Assembly (NCBI RefSeq): GCF_018691265.1
Contig: NW_024881296.1
Span: forward strand, 12,989,427 to 13,053,426
DNA: 64,000 nucleotides
Direction of reading: 5' to 3'
DNA from: Tyto alba
Taxonomy: Eukaryota; Chordata; Aves; Strigiformes; Tytonidae
The notes under the pieces are model-generated. The model did not search any database. It was not told the DNA's origin and worked only from the letters and a program-made list of their open reading frames with translations. Positions within the stretch are counted from its first letter, which is position 1; the number at the start of each line of letters is the position of its first letter. This document shows, piece by piece, positions 1-13,830 of the stretch. The translations under genes were made by a program, and so were the position numbers.

Positions 1-555
1 GTAATAAATTGTAACTGGCGGAAACTGAGTCAAAGCCCACCTCTAATGAGAGATATATTACACTGCCATAACTCTAACTGTTCAATACAACTCTAAGTAT
101 GGCAGTTAAGCATCCCTGAGTATATAAATTCAATCATCATGATTATTTACTACTGTAGTATGTATCACTTTGGTACTGTCCACATTACTTGCCTTTACTG
201 TGCATACATTTTCTATTCAATAAAAAATGGTATTTACAAAATGATTAAGTGATATAGGCTCTTTAAGGCCCCTTATACAGTATAATAGTTTGATAGCATA
301 TGGTCTGACATATAATTATTTTACTCTATGATTTATTTGTATGCTATAGTCAAAAAATATTTAGAAAGCTGTTTTCTGAATTGTGAATAATGGACTATAA
401 GAATCTGGCTTTATTGCTATTTTGTTCAGGAAATTAATGCTATACACAGCCTTGTCTCGGACATGTTGCTCCACTTCTATGGCTTCACCATTTTGTATTA
501 TTACATCTGGGGCAGTTTAGAGTCCAATGAATAGAGATTAATTTTGTTCTATTTC

Positions 556-588
<33 letters not shown>

Positions 589-3500
589 TCTGTGTGTATA
601 TAAACCAACTTGACTCAACTTCCATTCTTATTGCCATTTTTATAGTGGGAAGTTAGGTGCCTGCTCTATCAATCCTCACACAGACAGGTTATTTTTACAC
701 ACAATTCTTGTTGCCCGTATTTGAACAGGCTGCACAAGATTAACTGGACAAATACAGTATGCCAGCCTGAGCCTCAGGGGAGGATTTCCTTACTTCAGAA
801 ATTTTACAGTTTTGAAAAAAATGCCTATAGAACATCATATACAACCGTGGGATGCACAGTGCCCCACAGTTTAACCCTGTGGAAAACAGAGAAGCTGGCA
901 GAGGTAATGTGGTGAGTTTTCAGACCCAGCAGTACATTGGAAACCTGCCCCAAGTGAAGCTGCCTCCTTGCAGTCCCCGGGAAGTAATTTCTCAATGTAG
1001 GCTGTAGCACTGGAGACGGTGCATTTAGTTGCAAAATGATATCAAGAATTGTATTTGCAACAAGTAAAACTTTTGTTACACTATTGTGCTAATACATCGT
1101 AAAATGACTTCTGAAAGTCATTTTTTTGAGTTTTCTTTATGACTGTTCAAAGATAACAGCAAACTACTAGCACATACGAAATACTTTCTTAACTTGTTGC
1201 AAAATGCCTATTGATACTTTTCCACAAAGAATGCTACCTTTTAAGATAAATTTTAATGTATTCAAATTATATTCAATTTCTGTAGGAGAGAGGACTGAAT
1301 TCTACTAACAGTTTTTCTGTCCTGGAGGAATACATCCAAATTATTCTTTATTTTACTCCAGGAAGACAGTATAAATAAGAAAGATAATAGAAGACAATAG
1401 ACTGAATACTGAATAGGGGCATAGCACATATGCATTATTTACTAGGCAGAAGGTTTAAGTATTACAAAAGTTGAAACCAGCTCCCACATTAAAGAAAGGG
1501 ATATCTGAGACAAGATATTACATGACTCTAATGCTAATCTTTTAGGATGTTTGGAATTCAAATTCTATTCAGTAAGAAACTCTGTAGATTGTGGTACATT
1601 CTGAACAGTAGTCAAAACCATCTCTTCAATTCTATCTTTAATATAGTTGAAATAGAGGAAAAATCCACTTAAATAACAGGACTGAATAAAAGAGTAAAAG
1701 CTTGCAGAATCAAATCCTTTTGTTTCTAAGACCTTATTATCAAAATAGCTAACAAAAAATTACCACAAAATGAAAAATATCTTGGGAGAAAGACTATCAC
1801 TGGTTTAAAACATTTGGATCGGTCATGTTGGTTTCTGAGTAGGCACTCTCAAACCCGCGCGAATTCTCCAGTGGGCAGGGGAGAATTACAGTTTCCACAC
1901 AGGGTCTGACTCAGGAGGTTGCTGCAGCACAAGAGTATTGCTTCAGTCCCTCAAAATATTTGACCAACTCTGTCTCTTACAGAAGTCAGAGCAGAAGGGG
2001 TCCTTGGCAGCTCAGAGGATGAGGCGAAACCTTTCCTTTATTAAGCCGCTAAAAACGGGGTAACGTAACATTACTGAATGGGGAGAGAGGTGTTTGGTTT
2101 CTATGATGAAAACTGCAAAGTGCTTTCTCGACTCCTCCTAGCAGCACGCCAGGAAAAACAGAGAAACAAACCAAGATCACTGAGAATGAAATACCAGAGG
2201 TCAGGCTAGTGCCTCTCCCCCCGGCTTTATGAGGCAGCCCAGGTGCCCTCTGCCCTCCGCTGACGGATGCGCCCTTCGAAGCACTCAGCCCACTGCACCC
2301 CCTCCTCCACATTTCACCTAATGAAGCTTTTTCAAAGACGACCAACATAAATGAATAGTCTTTGAACAGCTAAGACTGAAACATCTACTCACTTTTCTGT
2401 TGCACTAATTATTGCTCTTTGATACGCTTGTTTCAAACAAGGAATACATTTCTAAAGGTAGCAGGATAGACAAGTCTTTAATTTCAAACATTGCTATCCC
2501 TAAGTGCTTATGGTTTGAGAGACCCAACATACGGTCTATCCCAGGGAAGTGTCACACAGCAGCCTTTGATATGCTAAAATTTGGTTCATTATTGCATAAA
2601 CCATCAAATACCAGGTACCTTTGTTTAAAGAAAATAAGTAAGTAAAATAAAAATCCATTCCAGCTTCCTGGTCCTCCAAAAGCCTGCTTAACATCACTGT
2701 AGCGTGCTTCCACAGGAGAGAAGCTACAGAGCTTGTTCACATCCTTATCACCTACTACTGCAAAATTGTTGTGTCTTTTTCTGCCTCTCCACGCAATGTC
2801 CCAGCCTTGGGAAGATGGGGTTAAGCAGATCAACAAAAGAAAGCCAGAACAGTGCTGGTGGTGATACTACACGTTATTTACTCATTAAAAACAACAAAAA
2901 CAAACAAACAAAAAAAAAAGACAAAAAAAAATACCACAAAGCTTAGACCAAATAATGCACTGCTGACCATCTTCACCAGTAAGCAGAACCTCTGAGGTGC
3001 CACGGGTCAGCACCAGGCAGCAGACTGCTGGAAAGAGCGCAGAGCAAGGGAGCGGCACCGAGGCAGTGGCCTCCCTCTCCTCCTCCCCACGGCCCCAGGT
3101 CACCACAGGGCTTCTTGATGGGTTTTCCATGTGCCTTGAAAGCAACCAGCACTGACTCTGAAGAGCATTTTTTAGTGCTGAAGCTCTTCAGCTAAAGACG
3201 TGCAGGGGCGGGAGCCCTGTTTGCATGCCGGAGTTGGGCAGCCCCCACGCAGCCCTAACAGCCTCTGCTCGGCAGAGGTCCATGTACCACGACACCTTCC
3301 CTAACACACACAGCAATTTCAGAAGGACTTCTGTCTTAGGGAGTGGGATTTTCATTCTGCAATGAACAAAACCAATTTGCACCAGTGCCTCAAGACAGTA
3401 GGAAATACAAAATAGTTACTTTTGGCTGCCATGATATTATGTACACAAATATCATTTTACATCTTACCAATTCTTTTAAAACACCATTTCATAATTAATT

Positions 3501-5859
3501 CTTACTGCTGTGGGAATGCCTCCTCTTAAATGAGTTTTCAGATTTTGGTTTTTTAGTGTTCAAAATTGGGAAAATCCTGCTTCTTCAAAACGAATTTTTT
3601 AAAAAATAAATTAAATGAAAAATCAGTATTCCATATTTTTTTTTTTAAATATAGATCAGAATTTACATAGTATTATGTGATTTCTTCATGAAGAGGCGAT
3701 GAAAATCAGTAGCTCTACTAAAAAGATGTCTCTGCTTCATGGACACATAGAGTTCAAGAAATTATATGACATTCTTTGCTACGTGCATGTACGGTAACAT
3801 AGTGGTAGGTGAGAACACTCATATTTGTGTATGAAATTCATAAATGACTAGAGAGAAGTAAAGGCTATTTATATTGTGCTAACATATATGCTGCATAACA
3901 GCTAGCTACTTAGATGAAAAACCTTCTGGTCTCTTCACTCCATGGGATTAAAAAGATTTTCCTAATTAGTAAGTAAAATCATACCACTTTTGAAGAAATT
4001 TTTGCCATGCTAATATGGAAATCTTTCATTCCCTAAAGAGCAAAATTTTAAGTAGCAAATATGTATATAACTCCTAGTCATATTAATGTAATAAGTGAAC
4101 ATGCCTAAGCCACAAGGAGACTTGTCCTAGTGTGCACATTAGCTATTTGTTTGAAGGCTGTAAAGTATTGAATCCTTCCCTCCCCTTTTAATGCATATTA
4201 CACAACATAAGTATTGCTCCTTATGAAACAGTTAGTAGCTTGGGGTTCTTGAGGTTTTGTTTAAATGAATCTCTTCTGGAAGTTTCTTTCTCTTTCTTTT
4301 CTTAAAACCCTGCTCAATTTTGGGAAACAAGCAGCATGATATGATACAATAACATCTGCAAAACTAGGGAAAAACCCCACCAAATCAGACCCTGTAAAGA
4401 AATCCCTACGGCTACCTACTTCTGTGAGCTAACTGCAAATTCCATGTATTTGGTTCACGGATTAAAACATTTGACAAGCATGCAATGCCTGCATGACTGT
4501 GTAATATACATGCTTTAACTCCTCAACAGTACATAGAGTAAGAGATGGGTTGACTGAGATTACACAAAATAAACACTGATTTTGATCCAAATTACAAACT
4601 GCACTAGATTAAAAAAATTACCAGAGACACGAAGGAAGTAAGTGTGCTGCGACACTCTTGCTTATATTCTCACTGCTTTCTCACACGTGGGGAAGGAGGC
4701 AGAAATAGCAGAGACCAAACCAGGATGTTCTTCTGAGGTCTTGACCTGAGCAAAAACCAGCCCTGCTCAAAAGCCTGGCAGGGAAGATAGCTCCTCATGG
4801 TGTGGTTTCGCAGGCTGAAGAAACTTCTGGGTCCTAAGAAAACTTGAGTATACATCCACATCTAACTCACTTGTTAAACAAAATAATAAGTTCTTCGATG
4901 CTGTCCATCATTACTGCAGTGCAGTATGAAGTTATCGGTGTTCTAATATAAAGTATATCTTGGCACATGCTAAGCACACACCATGCACTCACATGTATCT
5001 ACAGAGCCATTGTTTTTTGGGGGAGGCTTTATGACCTCTAAGGTGTTTGTTTGTACTGCCCAAGGGCATCCATTGCCGACTTGGATGCCTGTGCTTATGC
5101 GACCTGGCGTGTAGCACTCCTGAGGCTACAGCACTACTATAAGGCCTGGATCTTACCAACCCAAATAATATTAGTTACTAATTTTTGGCAACTCTACAGA
5201 GACCTTATTTTTACATGGTATTTTCACAAAGGTCCCTGTCATTACTTTTAGGCTTCTGTTATTTCCCCTCTTTCATTTCAGATTTTGCTCTAGCATCTCT
5301 TCCCCAACCAATGTGCATATAACTGGGTGTTCTAGTTAACACTTCATTTGCTTGCAGGTGGCAGGGGAATGGGAACAGGAAGAGCAGCATTTTTTGTTGT
5401 TGAAGACACAGCTATACCCTTTTTCAGAGTATTTCCCCCTTTTTTTCTTTCTTTCTTTTCCTTGATTTATCTTCTCTTCAGCATTTCTTGTATCTGGCAA
5501 TATTTTTCAGGATTTATTTCACTTTTTTTATACTTTGCATGTTTAAAGACAACGAAAACAAAAGCCCGGCAGACTTCAGAAGCCTGATTTTCCCGGTGTC
5601 ACCTAGCCTGAATTATCTGTAGACATCCTGATCTCCTTCCGTTTGCACACAGCTTTCGGCTTTGTACTTCCATTTTCTCGGTAATGTTTCTCTTTCTCTT
5701 CCGTCAGTTCTCTTTCTTCCCCAGCACTGTCTCCTCCCACCACCTCATTCCATTCAATTCAGTACTCCATTCAGCATATTAGCAACAATGGAGATAAACA
5801 AATAGTCCTTCCCTCTTAAAAAACATGGCACTGTTAACATGTGCTCTAATGGACACTGC
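1..5859. other. Non-coding, AT-rich unique DNA
   Basis: No gene is recognised. Open frames are 99 codons or shorter, occur on both strands and resemble no family I know. The stretch holds a 30-base T run (558-587), an A-rich simple repeat with AAAC and AAAAG units (about 2888-2934), and a moderately GC-richer patch at 1850-2340 and 2990-3260 without recognisable promoter or exon structure. A pyrimidine-rich strip (about 5430-5760) could feed spurious splice acceptors. I see no CR1, LTR or tRNA-like sequence here. Confidence 0.7.
558..587. repeat. Poly-T tract (T30)
   Basis: This is an uninterrupted run of 30 T. Flanking sequence shows no retroposed body or obvious target-site duplication, so it is best read as a mononucleotide microsatellite. 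It is likely length-polymorphic and error-prone in sequencing. Confidence 0.95.
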
Positions 5860-6110
5860 AGAACAATGATTACTGACCTTCCTTTTCTAATGCAACTTGT
5901 TAATGAAAACGAGCTGCGTGCAGCAACCTTTTGGGGCTATCAAGACCGTTTATGATGATTTATGTATGGTGCATTATATTTAATTGACACTCCTAGATTT
6001 CAAGTTTGCTGCAGAATGGCTGGCTTTTCAAAACATTCATTATTCATACAGAATACCGCACACCGCATCACAGAACCTGAAAATCTAGATTAATTGCCAT
6101 ATTAGAAATA
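5860..6110. promoter_or_regulatory. Candidate conserved non-coding element
   Basis: There are no repeats and no long open frame. The stretch is dense in AT-rich homeodomain-type cores (TTAATTGA near 5980, ATTCATTATTCAT near 6035, GATTAATTG near 6090) mixed with E-box-like and GC-containing words such as GAGCTGCGTGCAGC. This balanced, non-repetitive texture is typical of vertebrate developmental enhancers. The assignment is inference; no alignment was possible. Confidence 0.25.
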
Positions 6111-7019
6111 CTGCTTAGTATGAAGCAAGGGTTGTTGTTCTGGGGGAACAAAAAGGTATTCCTCAGGCTTTCAGCACACATGCTTTTGGTATTAGAGCAT
6201 CTCCCTCAGGGGACTATCTTCTTTTCCTAGGCTTGTCCTGAAAATCCTGCATTCTTTAGCCTGCGTAGGAACAATGTCAGAAATAATTAAATGCTTCCTC
6301 AGCATCACAACACCTCACCAGAAACTCCAAGATCACCAACAGATGTCAGCAGTACAAGCTTTAATGGCACCCAAACACACTGCCACGGGTCTTATGAAAG
6401 AGAAAAAAAAAAAGATTGTAGGCGAACACTTCTCCGCCAGACCTACCTTGGCTGGCTGTGTTGCACATCAAAGGTAAAAAATGTACAAAAACCTTGTTAC
6501 CATTTCAGCTAATCAAATTCTGTGGCTTGCTGGGGTGTGCGTCTGACCTCTACAATGTCATGACTTTCAGGTTACTCATTGATTTCAGGAATCAAAAATG
6601 CAATGCAAATAAGGAATTGCTAGTCAATTAGTCCTTATCACGAGCTCGCAGTCTGTGGCAGTGGTATGACACGCAGTTCTGCATAACAATTGGAAACAAG
6701 CCTTTTCTAGCCAGGTAGCTGTCCTCAAAGGCAAGATGTGTCCCCTTTCCCAAGAACAGATGTAGTCAGCAACATGATTAATGCCTTTGAGCATGATACA
6801 AGACTGATTTTAACAGCTGTCAGCAATTTCAGATGGTACGGGCAGTCCCTTCCCACTTATCCTACACACGTGATACCAATGTAATCACGGTTTCAGTCTG
6901 TACACAGAAGGAAAGCTTTTCTTTTTCTCCTTACTATTATTTAATTCCATCACTGCCAGATAACTGTAATGAAACTATTTGGAGCTTCTTTAAAACGCCT
7001 ATCGTTTACCATATGTTCA
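6111..7019. other. Non-coding unique DNA with a POU octamer
   Basis: No gene is recognised; open frames at 6274-6512 and 6833-7024 are under 75 codons and show no family resemblance. A perfect POU-type octamer ATGCAAAT lies at 6603-6610 in a non-repetitive context. A short A-rich run lies near 6402-6414. Confidence 0.5.
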
Positions 7020-7530
7020 TTTAACTTTTAGGAGACAGCTATATCATGCAAGTTGCAATTCTCTGCCTACCAATATATGTCATTAAAATGAATATTCATG
7101 TGGCACTTCCAGTGGCTTCGCTTAATATCAAACCTACCGGAATCGTTAAAAGGCTTGTCAACGTAGCCCACCAGTGCCTCTGGCACTTGTAAATTACGAA
7201 CTTTAACTCTCTGTCTGAAAGTGCTAATCTCAGCATAAAATAGAAAAATAAATTACTGGCATCAATTATCAAAGTTTATCGTTTTCATGAGTAAATTGGG
7301 ACTTTTATAGTACCTCCAACATGCACTTAGCTTTATTAGAAGTCACTAATAAGTTACTCTTGACTGGCCCAGACAAACAGAAAACCACTTTAAATACATT
7401 ATCATTTCTGTTTCTAGATTTCATGAAATTGCGATTATCAGCAAGCAGCTATTCTTACCGATTCCAGGAATATTACTATTTATTGTCTGATATCAGGCAA
7501 GACACTGCAGAAGAGTTTATGTGAAATAAA
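7020..7530. promoter_or_regulatory. Candidate conserved non-coding element
   Basis: About 500 bases of repeat-free sequence combine AT-rich homeodomain-like cores (CATTAAAATGAATATTCATG near 7081-7100, ATCAATTATCAAAG near 7262) with balanced words such as CACCAGTGCCTCTGGCAC (7170-7187), itself nearly self-complementary. Stop codons occur in all frames over much of the stretch. The appearance matches deeply conserved enhancers of gene deserts. This is inference from texture only. Confidence 0.3.
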
Positions 7531-8210
7531 GGCTCAGTTGCCTTCCCTTCTGTGGAAATCCCCCAGTGCAAAGGCCAAGTAAACACCAGTTTGTGTGTGG
7601 GAAAAGTGAGAATCGATGGCTAATTAAGGGTCTCTTGATTCAGAGTGGTCCCCCACAGGGAGTCCTTACACAATCAGCGTACAGGGTAGCACGCCTTAAG
7701 GTTGTGTGGGATGAAAAGCTGCTGCAACTCCACACCCCCATGTCTGAGACGTCAGGGTGGCCGTGGAGGGTGACACGGGGAGGGAGGGAGGGATGCTGTT
7801 TTGCCTGCCTGATGTGAGCAGCCATCAAGGTGGCCTGCTTGAAAGGGGAAAATCACTCAACAAAAGAAAATGTCAGGATACTGACAGAGAAAATGCCTGA
7901 CAGTCTGGGAGCTGTGAGCCTTGAAAACATCCCGGAAAAGTGTAGCTGGCCTCCTTGGAGTACAGCTGGGTACTCAGGAACTGGAGACATCCTCCCATAA
8001 CATCCACAGGTGCAAAACCAAGGAACTGCAACAGCAACTTACTGTCTGAAAAGGTTAAAAATAGTCTGACAAAGGGGGAAAGAGGTTCCCTCCAAGAATT
8101 TCTCATATCTTTCCTTTTCTTAAACAGGTTAAATTTTGCTCAAGCTTTCTACTTGGATTCTCACCTGGGATGCCTGGCTGACTGCAAACCCTGTGACACA
8201 GAACATCTTT
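7531..8210. other. Non-coding spacer before CR1
   Basis: No gene is recognised. Open frames of 60-86 codons overlap on both strands, which is what chance gives in slightly GC-richer DNA. GGGA-type short repeats occur near 7780-7793. The CR1 3' terminus begins at 8211 with no obvious flanking duplication, as usual for CR1. Confidence 0.6.
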
Positions 8211-8829
8211 CATAGAATCACAGAACAGTTTGGGTTGGAATGGACTTTTACAAGTTATCTAGTCCAATCCCCCTGCAATGAGCGGGAACATCTTCAACTA
8301 GATCAGGCTGCTCAGAGCCCCATCCACCCTGATCTCGAATGTTCCCAGGGATGGGGCATCTACCACCTCCCTGGGCAACCTGTGCCAGTGTTTCACCACC
8401 CTCATCGTAAAAAATGTCTTCCTTACAGCTAGCTTAATCTGCCCTCTTTTAGATTAAAACCATTACCTCTTGTCCTGTCACAACAGGCCCTACTCAAAAG
8501 TATCTCCCCATCTTTCTTGTAAGTCCCCATTAAGTACTGGAAGTCTGGCATAAGGTCTCTGTGAAGCCTTCTCTTCTCCAGGATGAACAACCTCAACTCT
8601 CTCAGCCTGTCCTCACAGGAGAGGTGTCCCATCCCTCTGATCATTTTTGTGTCCCTCCTCTGGACTCGTTCCTACAGGTCCATGTCTTTCCTGCACTGAG
8701 GACCCCAGAACTGGGCACAGCACTGCAGGTGGGGTCTCACCAGAGGAGAGTAGAGGGTGAGAATCCCCTCCCTCGACCTGCTGGCCCCACCGCTCTGGAT
8801 GCAGCCCAGGATATGGGCAGCACTTGCTA
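8211..8829 (-). mobile_element. CR1 LINE, 5'-truncated 3' end
   Basis: CR1 is the dominant non-LTR retrotransposon of birds; its ORF2 encodes endonuclease and reverse transcriptase. Read on the minus strand, this copy runs from the ORF2 C-terminal coding part to the 3' end. The 3' terminus, on the plus strand CATAGAATCACAGAAC at 8211, is the complement of the ATTCTATG-type CR1 tail. The familiar 3' UTR phrases on wound-dressing-like G-rich words (minus-strand GTTGCCCAGGGAGGTGGT near 8365-8382) are present. A 71-codon uninterrupted frame at 8429-8644 contains LRELRLFILEKRRL and CCDRTRGNGF, which match the CR1 ORF2 C-terminal region. The copy lacks the endonuclease and reverse-transcriptase core and cannot move by itself. 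Good preservation suggests a moderately young insertion. Confidence 0.95.
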
Positions 8830-11800
8830 GTGGTGACTTTTGTAGTACTCGTGGTAATCTATAATAAAGTAGAGAAATTTAGAGGATAAAGCCCCCATGT
8901 ATTCCCAAATCCCACCCATGGTTGCCATCTCTATACACTCGCAGGCTGGGGTAACCCTTTAGGTCGTGACGCTGCCTTGCTCCCGTGCCTGCACACAGTG
9001 GGGAAGATGGAAGTGGTGCAAACAACCATGGAGCCCCTACATCTGCTCAACGTCTCCCTCTCACAATAGCCCTTAATTAGCACAATCCTACTGAAAAGTG
9101 CAGGTCAGCTGCCCTAGGTCAAACTGAAAAACTCCGGACCCGGTCTTCAAAAGGAGTCATAGGACGACACCTGGGCAAGGGTAAGAATTTGGAACTGCAG
9201 AGGGTGTTTCCTCCTAACTCCTGAGCAGTTCATCCTCCTCTTAAAACAATGTCTTATGCATGCTCCCAGGACCTTCTGCTGCCATCCCTTAGCTCAGCAC
9301 ATGCAGAAGGCTTCTGGGAAGATTTTTGAAAAGATGGGGGATGCCTTCATTAGTGCTGATGACCTCTGATGCCTCTCAGTTACATCTGTCTGAACTGGAA
9401 GAGTCGAATAAATAATCCAGTGTCAAAGGCCCGCTGATTTTGACTTAACTCAAACAAAGTTGAGGTAATGTCACAGCTGTGACTGCGGAATCGTTCATTC
9501 CTGGGTGCAGGTCTTTTAAAACAAATGTTTGGGGGGCAGAATGAAGATCCAACATGTAGACATCAGTGGACATCTGAGTAACAGCTTTCTCTTAACATAT
9601 TGTTTTGCATAAAATCTCTTGGTTTTTAGAGGAGTACTGGTTTTCACTGCATATACTTCAAGAAAGACAATCTCTGCATTTATCTAAACAATACAAAGAA
9701 TATGTATTATTTGCCACAGTCTTAAAGACATGGGGTTTGCACTTGGGTTTGGTTTTGGTTTTGTTTTCATACATGCCAGATTCCTTTCACTCTATGTGTA
9801 AGAGTTCGCTTTAGGAGGTCATTGATCCTGAAAAGACTTGGGCTCTCTCTGAATGCTCATACTTAAATGAGCAACCAAGAGAAACGCAGCTATCTGTCAC
9901 GACCCACCCTGACCAGAATTTTCCCATGCTCTGCAGACACCATCAAGAAGCAAATTCTTGCTTCGTTTCATTTTAGGCAGCAAAATAATTCATTCCCAGC
10001 AGGCAGGCTTTTTGGAAATGTGGCCTTAGTGTAACACTTGTGTGAAAGACAAGGACTTCTGAAAATCTGGCCCTAGTGCATGCCAGTGCCAGATATACAT
10101 GTTTGTGTACAGGTATCTGCTGAATGTTCAGCACGTAAAAACCTGGGCATGCAATCTTCCAAAAGGCTGGAAATAACCGTCCAGGACAGTCCATTTATCA
10201 AAATAAATGGGGGCTCTAGTTCCAAGTAGGCAGCTAAGAAGTGCCCTGGATTTCCAGAAGACTATTTTACACAATGCCGGTGCAAATATCTTTCTTTTAA
10301 TTTTGGTCATTGTATCACTGAACAACTAACAGATGGTACATGAACAGTATGTAAAACATTTAACCATGCCAGGCAAGATATTCTAATACCAGCTGTTCTG
10401 GCTTGCTGACCTTGGTCGAGTTTAGATAACATTAAAAGAAAGATGTATGTCATTTTACTCTCTTTTTTTCCCTCCTGAGTCCTCCTTTGGTCTCACCTCT
10501 ACAAAATAAAAGCTAAAACTAGGAAATTAGACTGATAAGCTGTAAATGCAAAAAGTATTCCACATGTAGAGGTGGCTGCCTCCACAGGCTTATTATCCTT
10601 CCCAGGTCTATGGCCAAATCTCTGCATAGTGCATTCATTCTGACCAGAATTTGGATACAGATAATTATATGAGCTGAAGCTCCCAATAAATTATCACAAG
10701 TGCTCTTCCTCTGTTGGGCTATGGGTGATGGTCTGACAGGAGAATAGGGATACCCACCTCACCTTCCTTATGTGCTACCTTTAAAGTCAAGCAAAGAACT
10801 GTAGCCCCTGAATGAGGATGGGTAAAATACACGCTTTGCCACCGGTAAGCATCCCTCGCTGGACAAAGAGGAGAGGCCAGGAGCAGACAGAGCCCTTGGA
10901 CCAGGTTTTCCAGCCAAAAGCACATGGCAGATGATGACATACCAATAAAGGGGAGTTAGAAATACTCTACCACCTGCACCAATATAAGGTTATCGATTTT
11001 GTCTTTGTCCCAGTGACATGCATTTTTTTTCTAATATCTTAACTCCTAGGAAGTAAAACAAATGAAAAGTCAGAAACAGCAAAAAGTTTGTAAGCATTAA
11101 CAGCTGATAAAAACAGTACAAAATTACAGAGTAAATCAAAGCTAAAAATTAAATTAACCCCAAATTTGGGGGAAAGTTATTTCAATCTACATTTCTTAAC
11201 TGAGCCTCATGACTTTTTCATACTTTAGGTTAACTCTAGCATGCACAGCTCACTCCTGCTTCTCTGTATGGGTTGAACTACTTGCATTTTAGATTGACAG
11301 CTAGCTGCACAGACTCTAGTTTTATGGTTTGTAAACTCTCGCAAAAACAACAATCTTAAAAAATACTTGCTAATTTTAATTTAATTGGGCGTTCTTTGCA
11401 ATGAGCACACACTGCACCACAAAGCTGGATTTAGCAAAGCTTTCTCAGTAAATACAGGAAAAATTCTTGCAAGACCACATGGCCACTAGCAGGCAATGTT
11501 TCTCCCATACTTCAAGAAATCTCTGATTCCTGGGTTGTTTTTTTTTTGTTGTTTTGTTTTGGTTTTTTGGTTTTTTTTTGTTTTTTACAAGAATCAACCA
11601 AAGGTGCTTGTAACATCCCCCTTAGCTCAGGCTCTCCCTCACTGACCCAATAAGCCTTCATTAAGCTAGCTGAATTACTTTTTAAATTAAGAGAGCAGCA
11701 CACATTTCTGCATATGAGAACAGTAAGAGGCTTTTGGCAATGATCCTGCTTGAGTAATTATAATATTTTACATTTTTTACACTGCCTTTTATCTCCTTGG

Positions 11801-12929
11801 GTCCCAGAGTACTTCACTAAGCAGAGGGTTGTATCCACAACTGCTGCCTCCCGGTCATGTCACACTTGCAGGACGTGCAGAGTCCAACCAAATTTGCAGG
11901 TGTTTGCCTCACACACACAAGTAAAAATGTCACTAGTGACAGTATACTGAATTAATTTCATTAATATGGAAAGCATAGGAGCAATAAATTCAGGACAAGG
12001 AAACTGGACTGATCCACTGAAAACTGGTTGAAAACAGGACAACGTTTCCATCAGGCAAACATGCAGAACTTTAAAATCAATACCTGCAGCTGACATAGAT
12101 CTAATAACCTCAAAGCAGGAAAAGATGAGAATAAACATAGTGCCATGCTAATATTTAAGTTGCAAGGGTAGCACCTAAACAGCACTTTCAAAAGTGTCCA
12201 AAAGTTACTTAAGCTGGTGTATAACTAAAAAACCTTCAAAAGCAAAACTGCTTTTTAGCAGTCATGTTCCCCATGTTTACAGTTACGGTACTAAAAATCC
12301 TGCCACAGGTGAAGATACTCACATTGCATATTTTATTATGGCTACATTTGACCATGAGGGTGTTACTCAAAACCAAAGACCACGTGCCAGTTCTGACGGC
12401 TGTAGGATCTCCCCTCTCCATAAGCTGATCATACTAAGAAGTGTACTGCTATCACCACGCTGTCATTCAAGGGTAAAAACCCACTCTCCCAACCAGGAAA
12501 ATCATAGATAGCCTATGTCTGGGTACCACCTGTTGACAACAGCGGTAACAAGTGAGCTCAACTACATCGACTGAAGTAAAAACACTCCCAATAAAAACAT
12601 CTCTAGATGAGAGTGGCTGGGGGAGCGACTCGCACAGTCCAGGTCTCGGCAGAAAAACAGCGCCTGGCATCCCAACAGCACACAAATCACAGCTGGGCTC
12701 AGCATGAGGCCATTTTCTCCCTGGACTTTTGCTATTAAATAAAAGGGATTGTTATTTTGTTTTGTGCTAACAATTGCGAAGTGCTTTTTTTTAAATTTTT
12801 TTTTTTGCTTGCAAAGCACTGACGTCTCTTAGCCCCTGCGCCTTTCTGTGAGTGCTGAGCAGTATGATCCATCAGGAAAACCTGTGGTTTTGTCCAGGTT
12901 GTGAGCAGGACTATAATGGGAGCCCTGAT
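8830..12929. other. Non-coding unique DNA
   Basis: No gene is recognised; open frames reach at most 105 codons (12194-12511 plus) and overlap frames on the other strand. A T/GT-rich simple repeat lies at about 11537-11586, and GGTTTTG-type repeats near 9750-9770. No CR1, LTR or RNA-gene signature is seen. Confidence 0.65.
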
Positions 12930-13830
12930 GGCAGTAACTTGTAACGAGCTGCTCCGCTGAAGTCACTGCGTTGTTTTGTCCATTTTGAATAAAAGGACAG
13001 GAAAAATGTCAGCAGTCCTTCAGCAGCTGCTTCATCTTCTTTTAGACATTCATTAAGTGAATGTGCACATAATTACATGCCGAAAAGGAAGCGGCACTTC
13101 AGTGGCAAGGGAGATGCAGTAATCCACGGGAGGTGGCTCTGGCACCGGCCACGGCCACAGGTCCACCATCACAAGCATACACTCCTCACACACCACTTAT
13201 AGAAACAACAGGAGTTCACGTCTCATCAGGGTTGCACTGGTTTTATCCCCAACCAAACCTCAAAGTTTTTCTTGATTTACACCCATATGAGATCAAAATA
13301 ACTCCCACCATCTTCAGCTCATTATAAACAAAAAACCCTCTTGAAAGCCTGGCCCAAAATCAAAGTCACTGAGCCTTTGGGGGTAGGCAATAAATCTGAA
13401 CCCTTCGCAGAATCTTTTTCTTCAAATAATTACTTGTTGGGTTTGCGTTCCTCCTTTAGAAGCTTTCCGTCCAAGTAACTACAAGATTAAAAGAAACATG
13501 GTAAAAAGTGTGACGAGACAGAGCAAATTTAATTTCTGCAAGTGGAAAGCATGAAACAATTACAGAAGGAGGATGCACACTCTGCTGAGACACCTCATAT
13601 CCAGTGCTCAATGAGCTAACTGGGAAAGAATACGATTTGCATAGTGTTAAATTAGCAGCATAAATGTATGTTAATCATACCCAGCTTCAAGTATCTTGTT
13701 TCTTCTCATGTGTTTAGTACAACAAAGTTGTGTTGTAAAAAATTAAAGATAAACTCGTGTTGTGAAATTTAAAGGCAAATCCAAACTTCCTCAAACTTGA
13801 AGCTTGTTCTCGGTTTGCGATCATTATTTG
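12930..13830. promoter_or_regulatory. Candidate regulatory block
   Basis: Repeat-free sequence with developmental-enhancer texture. It includes ACATTCATTAAGTGAATGTG at 13046-13065, a near-palindrome with half-sites ACATTCA and TGAATGT. It also has an octamer-like ATTTGCATA near 13636, and TTAAATTAGCAGCATAAATG with TTAATCAT downstream at about 13647-13678. A short open frame at 13133-13327 (64 codons) shows no family resemblance. Inference only. Confidence 0.2.

Noticed and set aside
8136..8432. 98-codon plus-strand open frame
   Set aside because: It is the antisense of the CR1 3' region and has no independent support.
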